Made by a program: the position numbers and the translations under genes. The notes beneath the pieces were generated by a model. The model saw only the letters and a program-made list of their open reading frames with translations. It was not told the origin of the DNA and did no database searches. This document shows positions 46,465 through 56,591 of a DNA stretch of 63,838 nt, piece by piece (position 1 is the first letter of the stretch; every line of letters begins with the position of its first letter). The stretch comes from Bacteroidales bacterium (GTDB lineage Bacteria > Bacteroidota > Bacteroidia > Bacteroidales > Marinifilaceae). The stretch is taken from NCBI GenBank assembly GCA_015061245.1, contig SUWY01000014.1, positions 1-63,838 of the forward strand. Direction: 5' to 3'.

Positions 46465-48084
46465 ATGAGTTACAAAAATAGTAAGTACACAATTATACTA
46501 CCTCTTGTTATTGTGGTAACATTCATTGGTGGTATGCTTGTAAATAATCACTTCTACCTCAAAAGAAGTCTATTGGGGTCTGATATTCAAAAAAATATAA
46601 CCACAAATAAGATTGGAGCTATCATGAATATGATAAGCACCTCTTATGTTGACTCGGTTAATGTCGATTCTTTGGAGGAGAAAGCCATTAACTACCTTAT
46701 AAAAGAGTTAGATCCACACACCGACTACCTGACTGCCAAAGAGATGGAGAAGGCTAACGAAGAGTTGGTAGGAAATTTTGGAGGTGTAGGAGTACAGTTC
46801 TACTCTTTTGAAGATACCATTGTTGTAGTAAACGTAATAAAAAACGGTCCATCGGAGAAAGCAGGAATATTGGCAGGTGATAGAATTATCAAGGTCAACG
46901 ACTCTTTAATTGCCGGCACTGAAAATAAGCGTAACAACGATGAAATCATGAAATTGATGCGAGGAGAGATTGGTACACAAGTAGATTTGACCATCTTCCG
47001 TCGTTCTATAAATGACACCCTTGTTGCACATGTTACTCGTGGCTCTATTCCGGTTAGCAGCGTTGCCGTTTCATACATGATAAACGACACTCTTGGTTTT
47101 ATCAAGGTTGATTACTTTGGAATGCAAACCTACAACGAATTTGTGAGTGGTATAGAGGGATTGAAAAGCATGGGAATGAAACACTTGATTGTCGACATGC
47201 GAGGAAATAGCGGAGGAGTTATGTCCATAGCATTGAGAATGGTTAACGAATTCCTGCCTGCCGACCGATTAATTCTATATACTCAAGGGAATCATGTTCC
47301 ACGCTCAGACTACCGCTCAAACGGCAAGGGAATTTATCAAGAGCTTCCCATCACTGTTCTTATTGATGAGGGTAGTGCATCGGCTGCCGAGATTTTTGCA
47401 GGAGCATTGCAAGACAATGACCGTGCCAAGATTATTGGTCGACGTTCATTTGGTAAGGGATTAGTACAAGAGCAAAGAGTTATGTCCGACGGCTCTGCTC
47501 TACGATTAACAATTGCACGCTACTATATTCCATCCGGTCGTTGTATCCAGAAACCTTATAAATTGGGCGAGGACGGCAAGATGGACTACTATATGGAGCT
47601 TATGAACCGTTTGGAGCATGGCGAGTTCTATCAGGCGGATAGTGTAAAATTTGATGAGTCACAAAAATTTGAAACCTTCAGAGGAAGAACCGTATATGGA
47701 GGAGGAGGCATTATGCCCGATATTTTTGTTCCAGCCGACACCTCGAATTACACCAACTATCTGTATGAACTTGTAACCAAACAGCTGATATACCAATACA
47801 CTTTCAAATTTATGGACAAACACCGTTCATATATGAAGGATAATGTTAAGGATTGGCGAGCGCTTCAAGAGTACCTAAAACAGTTTGATTTAGTCTCGGA
47901 GGTGGTTGCTTACGCATCAGCAAATGGCATTAAATTGAATAGAAAAGAGCTTCAAGAGTCACGCGATATTATTCGCATTATGACTGAAGCTCATATTGCC
48001 CGACACCTTTTCGATAATGTCGGATTCTATCCTATTTATGACGAAATTGATACAACCCTGCAACAGGCAATAAAACTGCTATAG
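46465..48084 (+). CDS. S41-family C-terminal processing protease
   Basis: The protein has 539 residues with one N-terminal membrane anchor (8-28). A PDZ domain covers about 88-170 (GGVGVQFYSFEDTIVV, GPSEKAGILAGDRIIKVND). The catalytic Ser is Ser306 (GSASAAEIF) and the Lys is Lys331 (RRSFGKGLVQ), spaced 25 residues apart as in Prc. It cuts protein C termini in the periplasm. Its TAG stop codon overlaps the TAG of the convergent deoC gene within the palindrome CTATAG. Confidence 0.93.
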   Translation: MSYKNSKYTIILPLVIVVTFIGGMLVNNHFYLKRSLLGSDIQKNITTNKIGAIMNMISTSYVDSVNVDSLEEKAINYLIKELDPHTDYLTAKEMEKANEELVGNFGGVGVQFYSFEDTIVVVNVIKNGPSEKAGILAGDRIIKVNDSLIAGTENKRNNDEIMKLMRGEIGTQVDLTIFRRSINDTLVAHVTRGSIPVSSVAVSYMINDTLGFIKVDYFGMQTYNEFVSGIEGLKSMGMKHLIVDMRGNSGGVMSIALRMVNEFLPADRLILYTQGNHVPRSDYRSNGKGIYQELPITVLIDEGSASAAEIFAGALQDNDRAKIIGRRSFGKGLVQEQRVMSDGSALRLTIARYYIPSGRCIQKPYKLGEDGKMDYYMELMNRLEHGEFYQADSVKFDESQKFETFRGRTVYGGGGIMPDIFVPADTSNYTNYLYELVTKQLIYQYTFKFMDKHRSYMKDNVKDWRALQEYLKQFDLVSEVVAYASANGIKLNRKELQESRDIIRIMTEAHIARHLFDNVGFYPIYDEIDTTLQQAIKLL

Positions 48085-48942
48085 GGCATTCAAACTTCTT
48101 ATCGCATCGTCGAGTAGTTTAGAGGTTCCTATTCTAAAGTACTCGGGAGTTATCCACTCCTCTCCTAAGATATGTGATACGATTGTACGATACTTTATTG
48201 CAGTTACTGTTGTTGAAACACCTCCTGCCACCTTTATGCCAACTTTTTTGCCAAACTTCTCATAGTAGGCCTTGATTGCCAATGCCATTGCGTAAACAGC
48301 TTCGGGAGTTGCATTAACTGTAACCTTACCTGTTGATGTCTTTATAAAATCTGCTCCTGCATGAATTGCAATTAATGCAGCTTTGAAGATTAACTCTGAA
48401 TCATTCAACTCGCCGGTCTCGAGTATAACTTTCAATTTTACTCCGCTACACACCTCCCTTAAGGTAACCAGCTCTTGATATACCTCATCATATTGCATAG
48501 CAAGCATTTTACCGACAGGTATTACTATATCAACCTCCTCTGCTCCTGTCTGAATTGCCATTTTGCATTCGCTCTTTTTCAACTCCAAGAAAGTTTGAGA
48601 TGCCGGAAATCCGGCAGCAACAACAGCAGTTGCAACTCCACTCTCCTCAAGTCCGCTTTTTACAACAGAGGCATAGTTTGGGAAGACACATATTGCCGCA
48701 GGCTTAACATCAAGTCGTGCTGTTTTTGTGTATAATGACTCCACAAAAGCCTTTACCGACTCCTCAGTATCTTTGGGGGTCAATGTTGTATAATCCATAC
48801 AGGCAATACAATCCTTTATATTTTGAGCAGTATATTGGAGTTTCAACTCCTTCTCAATAACACTCTCTATATCGAAACGTGCCTGTTCTTCTATTCCCTC
48901 ACACTTAAAACTTGCAATCAACTCTGAAATTGTCATACTCAT
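48079..48942 (-). CDS. deoC: Deoxyribose-phosphate aldolase
   Basis: It splits 2-deoxyribose 5-phosphate into glyceraldehyde 3-phosphate and acetaldehyde. The Schiff-base lysine is in IKTSTGKVTVNATPEA, and a second conserved lysine is in VGIKVAGGVSTT. I choose the start at 48942 (MSMTISELIASFK). The open frame reaches 48987, but the -7 box at 48970-48963 lies inside the extension. Family length and the AAGAAA element before 48942 agree. Confidence 0.92.
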   Translation of the reverse strand: MSMTISELIASFKCEGIEEQARFDIESVIEKELKLQYTAQNIKDCIACMDYTTLTPKDTEESVKAFVESLYTKTARLDVKPAAICVFPNYASVVKSGLEESGVATAVVAAGFPASQTFLELKKSECKMAIQTGAEEVDIVIPVGKMLAMQYDEVYQELVTLREVCSGVKLKVILETGELNDSELIFKAALIAIHAGADFIKTSTGKVTVNATPEAVYAMALAIKAYYEKFGKKVGIKVAGGVSTTVTAIKYRTIVSHILGEEWITPEYFRIGTSKLLDDAIRSLNAL

Positions 48943-48962
48943 ATTTCTTAAAATTCTATCCG

Positions 48963-48970
48963 CAAATGTA
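48963..48970 (-). promoter_or_regulatory. -7 box for deoC
   Basis: The minus strand reads TACATTTG, matching TAnnTTTG, 20 bases before the preferred deoC start at 48942. Confidence 0.5.
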
Positions 48971-49022
48971 GTCAAAAATCTCCTCATTTTTTCTAATTTT
49001 ACGTTTTAAAAGAGTTTAAGTT

Positions 49023-51647
49023 ATGGCAGTAAAAGATAACAAAGAGACCCCTCTTATGAAACAATACTACGCAATGAAGGCAAAGTATCCCGATGCCTTA
49101 ATGTTGTTTCGTATGGGTGATTTTTATGAGACATTTGGCGAGGACGCAATAAAGACTGCAAAGATTCTTGGCATTACCCTTACCCATAGAAATAGTGGCA
49201 ATCCGGGATCAAGCGAATTGGCAGGATTCCCCCACCATGCAATTGACACCTATCTACCAAAATTGGTAAGAGCCGGACTTCGTGTTGCCGTATGCGAACA
49301 ACTCGAGGACCCCAAAAAGACCAAAACTTTGGTAAAACGAGGAGTCATTGAACTTGTTACTCCCGGTGCATGCTATGGAGATTATGCCACAGATACCCGC
49401 TCAAACTCTTTTCTTGCTGCCGTATACTACAAAAAGAGCGAGATTAGCTTGGCTCTGTTAGATTTAGCTACAGGAGAGTTTCTAACAACCGAGGGATCCG
49501 AGAACGAAATTGTGCAACTTATAAATGGATTCTCACCTAAAGAGATTATCTATCCGCGCGGAAGCGAAGAGAGATTTGAATCTCTTTTTGGTACGAAATA
49601 TTACAAATATCCTATTGAGGAGTGGTTCTTTGACTCAGATTCCGGCCGAGCACGTCTTATCAAGCAGTTTGGAGTGCAGTCATTGAAGGGATACGGAATT
49701 GAGACTATGGAGATGAGCATCTCTGCAGCCGGAGCAATTATGGCCTATTTGGAGATGACCAAACACGACACTATTGCTCACATTACCGGAATTTCAAAGA
49801 TTGATCAAAGCGAACATCTGCTTATTGATAAATTTACCTTGAGAAATCTTGAGATTATACACCCCACATTTGAGGGAGGGAGATCGCTTGCAACTACCAT
49901 AGACAAGTGTGAAACCCCTATGGGTGCAAGAATGTTACGCAGATGGCTTGCCATGCCGTTAAAATCTCCTGAGGCCATCAATAAGAGATTGGATATTGTT
50001 ACCGCTCTTTTCAATGATGAGGAGTTAATTGATTCTCTTGGAAACAATCTTCGAGAAGTCGGTGATTTGGAGCGTTTAGTAGCAAAAATCGGAGTTGGCA
50101 GAGTTTCACCCCGAGAGATGAACCAACTTAAAACCTCGCTCGCAACAATTCCGTCAATAATTGAGTTGTGTAGTGGAGCAAATGACTCTTTGAGCCTTTT
50201 TACCCAACAACTAAACCCATGTAGAGACCTTGTAACTACTATCGAGAGCACTCTCAATCCCGATGCACCTGCCCTTTTAAGCAAAGGTAATGTAATTGCA
50301 ACCGGAGTATCAGAGGAGCTTGATGAACTACGTCAACTATCGCTACACGGAAAGGATATGTTGCAGCAGATGCAACAACGCGAAATTGAGGCTACAGGTA
50401 TCCCCACCCTGAAAATCGGCTTCAACAATGTATTCGGTTACTATATTGAGGTTTCAAAGAGCTACCGAGACAAGACTCCCGAAAGCTGGATTCGCAAGCA
50501 GACACTTGTTAACGGAGAGCGTTTTATCACTCCTGAATTGAAGGTGTACGAGGAGAAGATTATGGGAGCCGAAGAGAGGATTGCAGAACTTGAGAGTGAG
50601 ATATACTCAACCCTTTTAGCTGAAGCCGGCGCATATATCAAACAGATTCAAGTAGATGCCCACGCATTGGCAACTCTCGATGTACTCTACTCGTTTGCAA
50701 AGAGTTCAAAACAGTACAACTATACCAAACCTATTGTCGATAATTCAGACAAAATAGATATTAAAGATGGTCGTCACCCCGTCATTGAACGTATTTTGCC
50801 GGCAGGTGAGGAGTATATTGCAAATGATCTGCTTCTTAACCAAAGCGACCAACAAATCATAATCATAACCGGACCGAATATGGCCGGAAAATCGGCTTTT
50901 CTGCGCCAAACCGCACTTATTGCCATTATGGCTCAATGCGGATGCTATGTTCCCGCAAAGAGCGCACATATCGGTTATCTGGACAAGATTTTCACCAGAG
51001 TAGGAGCCTCTGACAATATATCTCAAGGAGAATCTACATTCATGGTTGAGATGAACGAAGCTGCATATATTCTAAATAATATTTCAGATCGCTCACTTGT
51101 TCTTTTTGATGAGCTTGGACGAGGAACAAGTACATACGACGGAATCTCTATTGCTTGGGCAATTGTTGAATCGATTCACGAGAATCCTAAACATCGGGCA
51201 AAAACCCTGTTTGCCACTCACTACCATGAGTTGAACGAGATGGAACGCTCTTTCAAAAAGATTCGCAACTTCAATGTATCGGTAAAAGAGCTTGAGAATC
51301 GGGTAATCTTCTTACGCAAACTTATTCCGGGAGGCTCTGAACACTCTTTCGGAATTCAGGTAGGAAAGATGGCAGGATTGCCGGTATCCGTCACACGCAG
51401 GGCAACCGAGATATTGAAGCAATTGGAGAGTCACACTGCCCATAACAGCATTGCAGAGGGAGAGCCTACAGAAAAAGATTTGAGGAGCGTTGCCGATAAT
51501 CGAGAAGGGTTACAGCTCAGTTTCTTCCAACTTGATGACCCAACACTACGTCAAATTCGTGATGAGATCATCAATCTGGATATAAACAACCTTACACCTG
51601 TAGAGGCTCTTAACAAGCTAAACGAAATAAAAAAGATCTTAGGATAA
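49023..51647 (+). CDS. mutS: DNA mismatch repair protein MutS
   Basis: The protein has 874 residues. The mismatch-binding N-terminal domain contains FRMGDFYETFGEDA (Phe-x-Glu wedge). The ATPase has a Walker A ITGPNMAGKSAFLRQ, Walker B DELGRGTSTYDG and the dimer motif THYHELNEME. It is 2.6 kb long with its own promoter region and divergent from deoC. It ends at a hairpin before the convergent cyclophilin gene. Confidence 0.97.
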   Translation: MAVKDNKETPLMKQYYAMKAKYPDALMLFRMGDFYETFGEDAIKTAKILGITLTHRNSGNPGSSELAGFPHHAIDTYLPKLVRAGLRVAVCEQLEDPKKTKTLVKRGVIELVTPGACYGDYATDTRSNSFLAAVYYKKSEISLALLDLATGEFLTTEGSENEIVQLINGFSPKEIIYPRGSEERFESLFGTKYYKYPIEEWFFDSDSGRARLIKQFGVQSLKGYGIETMEMSISAAGAIMAYLEMTKHDTIAHITGISKIDQSEHLLIDKFTLRNLEIIHPTFEGGRSLATTIDKCETPMGARMLRRWLAMPLKSPEAINKRLDIVTALFNDEELIDSLGNNLREVGDLERLVAKIGVGRVSPREMNQLKTSLATIPSIIELCSGANDSLSLFTQQLNPCRDLVTTIESTLNPDAPALLSKGNVIATGVSEELDELRQLSLHGKDMLQQMQQREIEATGIPTLKIGFNNVFGYYIEVSKSYRDKTPESWIRKQTLVNGERFITPELKVYEEKIMGAEERIAELESEIYSTLLAEAGAYIKQIQVDAHALATLDVLYSFAKSSKQYNYTKPIVDNSDKIDIKDGRHPVIERILPAGEEYIANDLLLNQSDQQIIIITGPNMAGKSAFLRQTALIAIMAQCGCYVPAKSAHIGYLDKIFTRVGASDNISQGESTFMVEMNEAAYILNNISDRSLVLFDELGRGTSTYDGISIAWAIVESIHENPKHRAKTLFATHYHELNEMERSFKKIRNFNVSVKELENRVIFLRKLIPGGSEHSFGIQVGKMAGLPVSVTRRATEILKQLESHTAHNSIAEGEPTEKDLRSVADNREGLQLSFFQLDDPTLRQIRDEIINLDINNLTPVEALNKLNEIKKILG

Positions 51648-51652
51648 ATAAA

Positions 51653-51678
51653 GAGGCACCTCAAAAAGAGATGCCTCG
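51653..51678. terminator. Hairpin terminator between mutS and cyclophilin gene
   Basis: GAGGCACCTC and GAGATGCCTC pair around AAAAAG-type loop with one mismatch, followed by T-rich sequence on both sides. It separates two convergent genes. Confidence 0.65.
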
Positions 51679-51699
51679 TTTAACTTTATAAGTAATCTA

Positions 51700-52377
51700 T
51701 TACTTCTCGCGAACCATGCGAATAATTGCAACATTATTGATTGGACGATCAAGTGAATCGGTCTCAACTGCAGCAATTGCATCGACAACCTCCTGTCCCT
51801 CGATAACCTCTCCGAATACAGTGTACTCGCCATCAAGATGAGGAGAACCTCCTATAGTTGTATAGATTTCACGCTGCTCATCGGTCAATGTCAATGGACA
51901 ATCAGAACGCCAAGTAGAGTTAATCTTTGTTACAAGAGAATCCAACTCTCCCGGACGGAACACCTTACCCTCGAAAAGACAGAACTGCGAACCACTTGAC
52001 TCACGATTTGGATTCACATCATTTCCCTGACGCGCAGCATTAACCGCACCCTTCTTATGGTACTTTCCAGGAATAATCTCGGCCGGAAGTGTATAACCTA
52101 CATCATTGCTACCTAATGGTTGTCCAGGCTCTGCAGTTTTTGAATCGGGATCACCAAATTGGTCCATAAAGTTATCAATTACTCTGTGGAATAGAACTCC
52201 CTCATAGAAGTTTGAATCAACCAACTTCAAGAAGTTGTCACGGTGAATAGGAGTCTCATTGTAAAGTTTAATCTTTACATTTCCCATTGTGGTCTCGATA
52301 CGAACCACCGGCTCAGATGGAGTGCAGGCTGCAAACATGGTTGCAAGCAATACACATAGACTTAGTACTCTTTTCAT
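51700..52377 (-). CDS. Cyclophilin-type peptidyl-prolyl isomerase lipoprotein
   Basis: The protein has 225 residues with a lipobox ending at Cys18, so it is membrane-anchored. Cyclophilin motifs are ETTMGNVKIKLYNETPIHRDNF, EGVLFHRVIDNFMDQFGDP, GSQFCLFEG and GEYTVFGEVIEGQEVVDAIA. It lacks the large helical insertion of the cyclophilin at 24501. It is the last gene of the asnS-rpoN block, 27 bases after the SPOR gene. Confidence 0.92.
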   Translation of the reverse strand: MKRVLSLCVLLATMFAACTPSEPVVRIETTMGNVKIKLYNETPIHRDNFLKLVDSNFYEGVLFHRVIDNFMDQFGDPDSKTAEPGQPLGSNDVGYTLPAEIIPGKYHKKGAVNAARQGNDVNPNRESSGSQFCLFEGKVFRPGELDSLVTKINSTWRSDCPLTLTDEQREIYTTIGGSPHLDGEYTVFGEVIEGQEVVDAIAAVETDSLDRPINNVAIIRMVREK

Positions 52378-52404
52378 CTCTACGCTATTTTTGTGTTACT
52401 ATTA

Positions 52405-53001
52405 TTACAATACTCGTTTCAATACCCAGCAATCTTTGTACTTGCTTTGAGTCTCTGCTAAGGCATCGCGTGCCTCGGTTGCTATTGCCATTGATGGATG
52501 GCTACTATATGCAACTCTCACTCGACTCTCTGTTACAACCAACTTTGCCCCCGAAGTCTCCTTCTTTAATCTTGCTACATACTTCTCCGCCTCCGCCAAA
52601 CTCTCATTAGGGAAACTTGCAACTATAACATGATAGTTCAACGGAGCTTTAGGCTCAGCCTTAGGCTGCTCTTTAGGTTGCTCTTCCTGAACGACTTTAG
52701 GCTCTATTTTGGATTCAACTTTAGGTTTTTCAACCTTAGGCTCAACTTTGGCAACAACAGTATTAACTGTATCCTCGCCCGTTAAATCGAGAATCTCAAC
52801 CTCTTTACGCGGAGCCGTGGCAACAATACTATCAATTTTCTCTATCTCTATGCCCAAACGCGACATAATGGTATCTTTAGTCTGCACAGTTTCTCTTGGT
52901 ACAATAACTCGTGTCAACTCTTTTTGTGGTATTGACGAATGTATACAACTTGTCATGGTTATCAATCCACACACTACCAACAATCTTAATCTGTTCATCA
53001 T
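52405..53001 (-). CDS. SPOR-domain lipoprotein
   Basis: The protein has 198 residues with a lipobox ending at Cys19. A Pro/Glu/Lys-rich linker (about 85-125, with repeats of KVEPK and PKEQPKAEPK) leads to a C-terminal SPOR domain (about 125-198) that starts YHVIVASFPNESLAEAEKYV. SPOR domains bind denuded peptidoglycan at division sites. Its start overlaps the preceding gene as ATGA. A division or envelope role is likely, but the partner is unknown. Confidence 0.85.
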   Translation of the reverse strand: MMNRLRLLVVCGLITMTSCIHSSIPQKELTRVIVPRETVQTKDTIMSRLGIEIEKIDSIVATAPRKEVEILDLTGEDTVNTVVAKVEPKVEKPKVESKIEPKVVQEEQPKEQPKAEPKAPLNYHVIVASFPNESLAEAEKYVARLKKETSGAKLVVTESRVRVAYSSHPSMAIATEARDALAETQSKYKDCWVLKRVL

Positions 53002-53594
53002 AGTGATAAAAATATCATGGTTACTATAACTCCTTGAGCAAAACCGGCAAGCACCTGCAGACCGTTATGTTTTCTCAATATCAATCTCGACGATATTACA
53101 ACTCCCGCACATATTAATGAAAGTACGAATGCCCACTTGAAAATAGGACCCAACATCAGAAATAGTCCACATAGCTCTCCCCAAGCCATGGCGTGCATAC
53201 TTATCTTCCAATAGAGCGTAATTACTGCAAAGAGCAATACTTGTATCGATGTAATGAATAGCAATTGTGAAAATATCTCGGTCGATGGAAACAGCCTTAG
53301 GAAAAAGGCTCCCAATGCCAAGAACACACCTAACGCCAATAATGGCCACGCTCTATCTTCACGATCATCAAGATTTCTCTTTTTTAATACTCCAAAGTGT
53401 TTCAATATCAATATTACCAACATAGGTAATATAATTGCAGCAACTATGGTTGTCAACCAAATCATTAACTGCGAACTTACCGGTATCAATTTCCCCAATG
53501 GACTTAATACCAATAGTACCAATAAGGCATATATCGGTATCATAAATGGGTGAAATACCCTGCTTATCCATCTGGCTATATGTTTTATCATCAT
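52998..53594 (-). CDS. Degenerate PAP2-like membrane protein
   Basis: The protein has 198 residues and about five or six membrane segments. It carries traces of the PAP2 phosphatase motifs: SMHAM around His134, and SR-x5-H at 169-176 followed by Gln180 where the family has Asp. The first motif KKRNLDDREDRA (71-82) is only partly like KxxxxxxRP. Catalysis is doubtful. It overlaps rpoN and the SPOR gene by 4 bases each, so the three are translationally coupled. Its role is unknown. Confidence 0.5.
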   Translation of the reverse strand: MMIKHIARWISRVFHPFMIPIYALLVLLVLSPLGKLIPVSSQLMIWLTTIVAAIILPMLVILILKHFGVLKKRNLDDREDRAWPLLALGVFLALGAFFLRLFPSTEIFSQLLFITSIQVLLFAVITLYWKISMHAMAWGELCGLFLMLGPIFKWAFVLSLICAGVVISSRLILRKHNGLQVLAGFAQGVIVTMIFLSL

Positions 53595-55039
53595 ATCTCT
53601 CTTCTTAATCGAGCCACGGGAATCTCCATTGAATCTCGATATTTTGCAACTGTTCGACGAGCCAATTTATACCCCCTCTCCTGCATCAAACCCAACAATG
53701 CCTCATCACTATATGGAGCGCTCTTATCCTCGCTATCAATTATTGCACGCAAAACCTTCTTAACCTCCTCGACACTTACCTCCTCACCACTTGCATTCTC
53801 AATTCCTCCCGAGAAGAAAGCATTCAACGGAAATATTCCAAACCAGGTTTCAACATGCTTGGCGTTAGAGACTCTTGATATTGTTGAAATATCCAATCCT
53901 GTTATATCGGCAATATCTTTAAGGATCATTGGTTTCAAACAACTCTCATCACCATTTGAGAGAAAGAACTCTTTTTGAAGTGCCAATATTGCCTGCATTA
54001 CAGCAATAAGCGTTGCATTTCTTTGTCTTACCACATCGATAAAGCTTTTGGCATCGCCCAGGTTTTTTCTCACAAAGGCCAAAGCCTCCCTATTTCGAGC
54101 CGTGTCACCGCTACGCATATACTCCTCCAGCATATCGGTGTAGTGTTTGCTTAATCGCAAATCGGGCATCTCACCACTATTCAAAGAGAGGTGCAGATGA
54201 CCATCCATATTCTCGACAATGAAATCGGGAGTTATTTTTTGAGCCTCATCGCCAGCCTCCGATGCTCCACCCGGTTTTGGATTCAACTTCTGAATCTCTT
54301 CAACAGCCAATCGCAACTCCTCTTCGCTACATTGTAATTTTTTAATAACCTTTGGGAAATTCCTCTTAGAGAACTCTTCAAAACTCTCCTCAAGAAGCGC
54401 CTCTGCCAACTTAATTGCCGGAGTTGCGCCCTCTTTTCTGCGTATTTGAATTAACAGACACTCTTGCAAATCTGCTGCCGCAATTCCTGCAGGTTCAAAA
54501 CTCTGAATCTCCCTAACTATACGCTCAACTGTGTCAATATCAGCATATATGTTAAAGCGAAAGGCCAAATCATCGGAGAGCTGCATAAAATCTCGACGCA
54601 GATATCCATCACTATCCAGATTTCCTATAATAAACTCTGCAATTTTACGCTCCTCTTCACTTAATGATGTAACAGACAACTGCTCAATAAGGGTTTCACG
54701 GAACGAGGTCTCCTGTTGAAATATCGGCTCACGATTGTCCCCCGAATCATAATATCCACTCCTTACATAGATTGGGTAGTCGGTATCATCGTCGGTTGGG
54801 GTATCATCAATATCCAAAGAGCGGTCATCATCAAGCGCAGGCTGCTCCTGCTCTTGATAATCAACCGCTCCGTTTTCATCGTCACTATTTATTTCGAGGG
54901 CCGGATTTGCCTCCAGCTCCTCCTTGATTCTCTGCTCAAGCTGAATGTTTGGCAACTCGATCAACTTGGCCAATTGCATCTGAGCGGGACTTATTTTAAG
55001 CCCCAACTTCTGCAAAAGTTGTTGATCCATGCTTGGCAT
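53591..55039 (-). CDS. rpoN: RNA polymerase sigma-54 factor
   Basis: The protein has 482 residues. It has an N-terminal Gln/Leu-rich activator-interaction region (MDQQLLQKLGLKISPAQMQLAKLIELP), an acidic linker rich in Asp (45-95), a core-binding domain, and the RpoN box ARRTVAKYR at 460-468. It directs polymerase to -24/-12 promoters and needs an activator ATPase, which is not encoded in this window. It starts 19 bases after asnS. Confidence 0.95.
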   Translation of the reverse strand: MPSMDQQLLQKLGLKISPAQMQLAKLIELPNIQLEQRIKEELEANPALEINSDDENGAVDYQEQEQPALDDDRSLDIDDTPTDDDTDYPIYVRSGYYDSGDNREPIFQQETSFRETLIEQLSVTSLSEEERKIAEFIIGNLDSDGYLRRDFMQLSDDLAFRFNIYADIDTVERIVREIQSFEPAGIAAADLQECLLIQIRRKEGATPAIKLAEALLEESFEEFSKRNFPKVIKKLQCSEEELRLAVEEIQKLNPKPGGASEAGDEAQKITPDFIVENMDGHLHLSLNSGEMPDLRLSKHYTDMLEEYMRSGDTARNREALAFVRKNLGDAKSFIDVVRQRNATLIAVMQAILALQKEFFLSNGDESCLKPMILKDIADITGLDISTISRVSNAKHVETWFGIFPLNAFFSGGIENASGEEVSVEEVKKVLRAIIDSEDKSAPYSDEALLGLMQERGYKLARRTVAKYRDSMEIPVARLRREI

Positions 55040-55058
55040 AGTATATCCTCCTAATATT

Positions 55059-56498
55059 TTAGAACTCTGCGTTCTTTGGACATCTTGGGAATGGAATTAC
55101 GTCACGAATGTTTGTCATTCCTGTTACAAACAACAACAAACGCTCAAATCCCAAACCGAAACCACTATGAGTTGCAGAACCATATCTACGAGTATCAAGA
55201 TAGTACTGCATTCCATCCATTGGTATACCCACCTCATTCATACGAGCTACCAACTTATCAAGATCCTCCTCACGCTGAGAACCTCCGACAATCTCTCCAA
55301 TCTGAGGGAACAACACATCCATAGCTGCAACAGTCTTACCATCAGGATTCTGCTTCATGTAGAATGCCTTGATCTCCTTTGGATAGTCGATTAGGATTAC
55401 CGGCTTTTTAAAGTGTTTCTCAACCAAGTAGCGCTCATGCTCACTCTGCAAATCAACACCCCACTCATTCACAGGATATTTGAACTTACCACTCTTGTTT
55501 GGTTTAGAGTTCTTCAAAATATCGATAGCCTCGGTATAGGTCAAACGAACAAAGTCATTCTGCAATACGAAACGAATCTTCTCAACAAGCTCCATTGTAC
55601 GCTCCTCTGCCTTCTTGTTCTTCTCCTCCTCCTGAAGACGCTTGCTCAAGAACTGCAAATCATCCATGCAGTTATCCAATGCATACTGCAACAAATATTT
55701 CAAGAAGTCCTCGACCAAATCCATATTATCCTTCAAATCATAGAAGGCCATCTCAGGCTCAATCATCCAGAACTCTGACAAGTGACGGCTTGTATTTGAG
55801 TTCTCGGCACGGAATGTAGGACCAAAGGTATAGATCTTACCCAAAGCCATTGCTCCCAACTCACCCTCAAGCTGACCGCTTACGGTCAAATTTGTCGCTT
55901 TACCGAAGAAATCCTGGTTATAATTGATAGAACCATCCTCATTTAATGGAGGATTCTTAGGATCCAAAGTTGTTACACGGAACATCTCTCCTGCACCCTC
56001 GCAATCAGAAGCTGTAATCAATGGAGAGTTCCAATATACAAATCCATGCTCATTGAAATATTTGTGAATTGCAAATGCCATTGCATTTCTCATTCTGAAG
56101 ATAGCGCCAAAAAGGTTGGTGCGCATACGCAAGTGTGCCACCTCGCGCAAGAACTCCAAACTGTGCTTCTTAGGCTGAATTGGATAGGTTTCCGGATCTG
56201 CCTCTCCCAAAACGGTCAACTCCTTTGCAATAACCTCGCATGCCTGACCGCTACCTGCACTTGGAACCAACATTCCGGTTACAGACAATGCAGCTCCTGT
56301 TGTTACCTTCTTCAATGGCTCCTCGCCAAAATTCTCAACATCAACAACAATCTGGATATTATTGATAGTTGAACCATCGTTCAACGCTATAAAGTTCACC
56401 TGCTTGTTTCCGCGCTTATTACGCACCCAGCCTTGTACCGTTACCATCTGCTCCTTAGGCTCGGTAACCAATAACTCTTTAATACTTTGTGTAATCAT
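55059..56498 (-). CDS. asnS: Asparagine-tRNA ligase
   Basis: The protein has 479 residues. The N-terminal OB-fold includes [23 protein letters not shown]; the class II catalytic motifs include [24 protein letters not shown] (motif 2) and [25 protein letters not shown] (motif 3). It leads the minus-strand block with rpoN, a membrane protein, a SPOR lipoprotein and a cyclophilin. It is divergent from hemW; minus-strand TAATTTCG lies just upstream as a possible -7 box. Confidence 0.96.
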   Translation of the reverse strand: MITQSIKELLVTEPKEQMVTVQGWVRNKRGNKQVNFIALNDGSTINNIQIVVDVENFGEEPLKKVTTGAALSVTGMLVPSAGSGQACEVIAKELTVLGEADPETYPIQPKKHSLEFLREVAHLRMRTNLFGAIFRMRNAMAFAIHKYFNEHGFVYWNSPLITASDCEGAGEMFRVTTLDPKNPPLNEDGSINYNQDFFGKATNLTVSGQLEGELGAMALGKIYTFGPTFRAENSNTSRHLSEFWMIEPEMAFYDLKDNMDLVEDFLKYLLQYALDNCMDDLQFLSKRLQEEEKNKKAEERTMELVEKIRFVLQNDFVRLTYTEAIDILKNSKPNKSGKFKYPVNEWGVDLQSEHERYLVEKHFKKPVILIDYPKEIKAFYMKQNPDGKTVAAMDVLFPQIGEIVGGSQREEDLDKLVARMNEVGIPMDGMQYYLDTRRYGSATHSGFGLGFERLLLFVTGMTNIRDVIPFPRCPKNAEF

Positions 56499-56575
56499 AC
56501 CTTATATAAAATATTTTCCAAGGTGCGAAATTAATGTTTTTACTCCGCAACAACAAATAATTTTCCCAAAAGTGG

Positions 56576-56583
56576 TACTTTTG
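56576..56583 (+). promoter_or_regulatory. -7 box for hemW
   Basis: TACTTTTG matches TAnnTTTG, 8 bases before the hemW start codon. A leader this short may mean the true start of transcription is upstream or that the mRNA is nearly leaderless. Confidence 0.4.
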
Positions 56584-56591
56584 TCCAAGAT

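Noticed and set aside
55059-56498. PSAGSGQAC stretch in AsnRS looked like an inserted repeat
   Set aside because: AsnRS enzymes in general carry S-x-G-x-G-Q at this place (E. coli has SPGQGQ, from memory), so it is family sequence and not an insertion.
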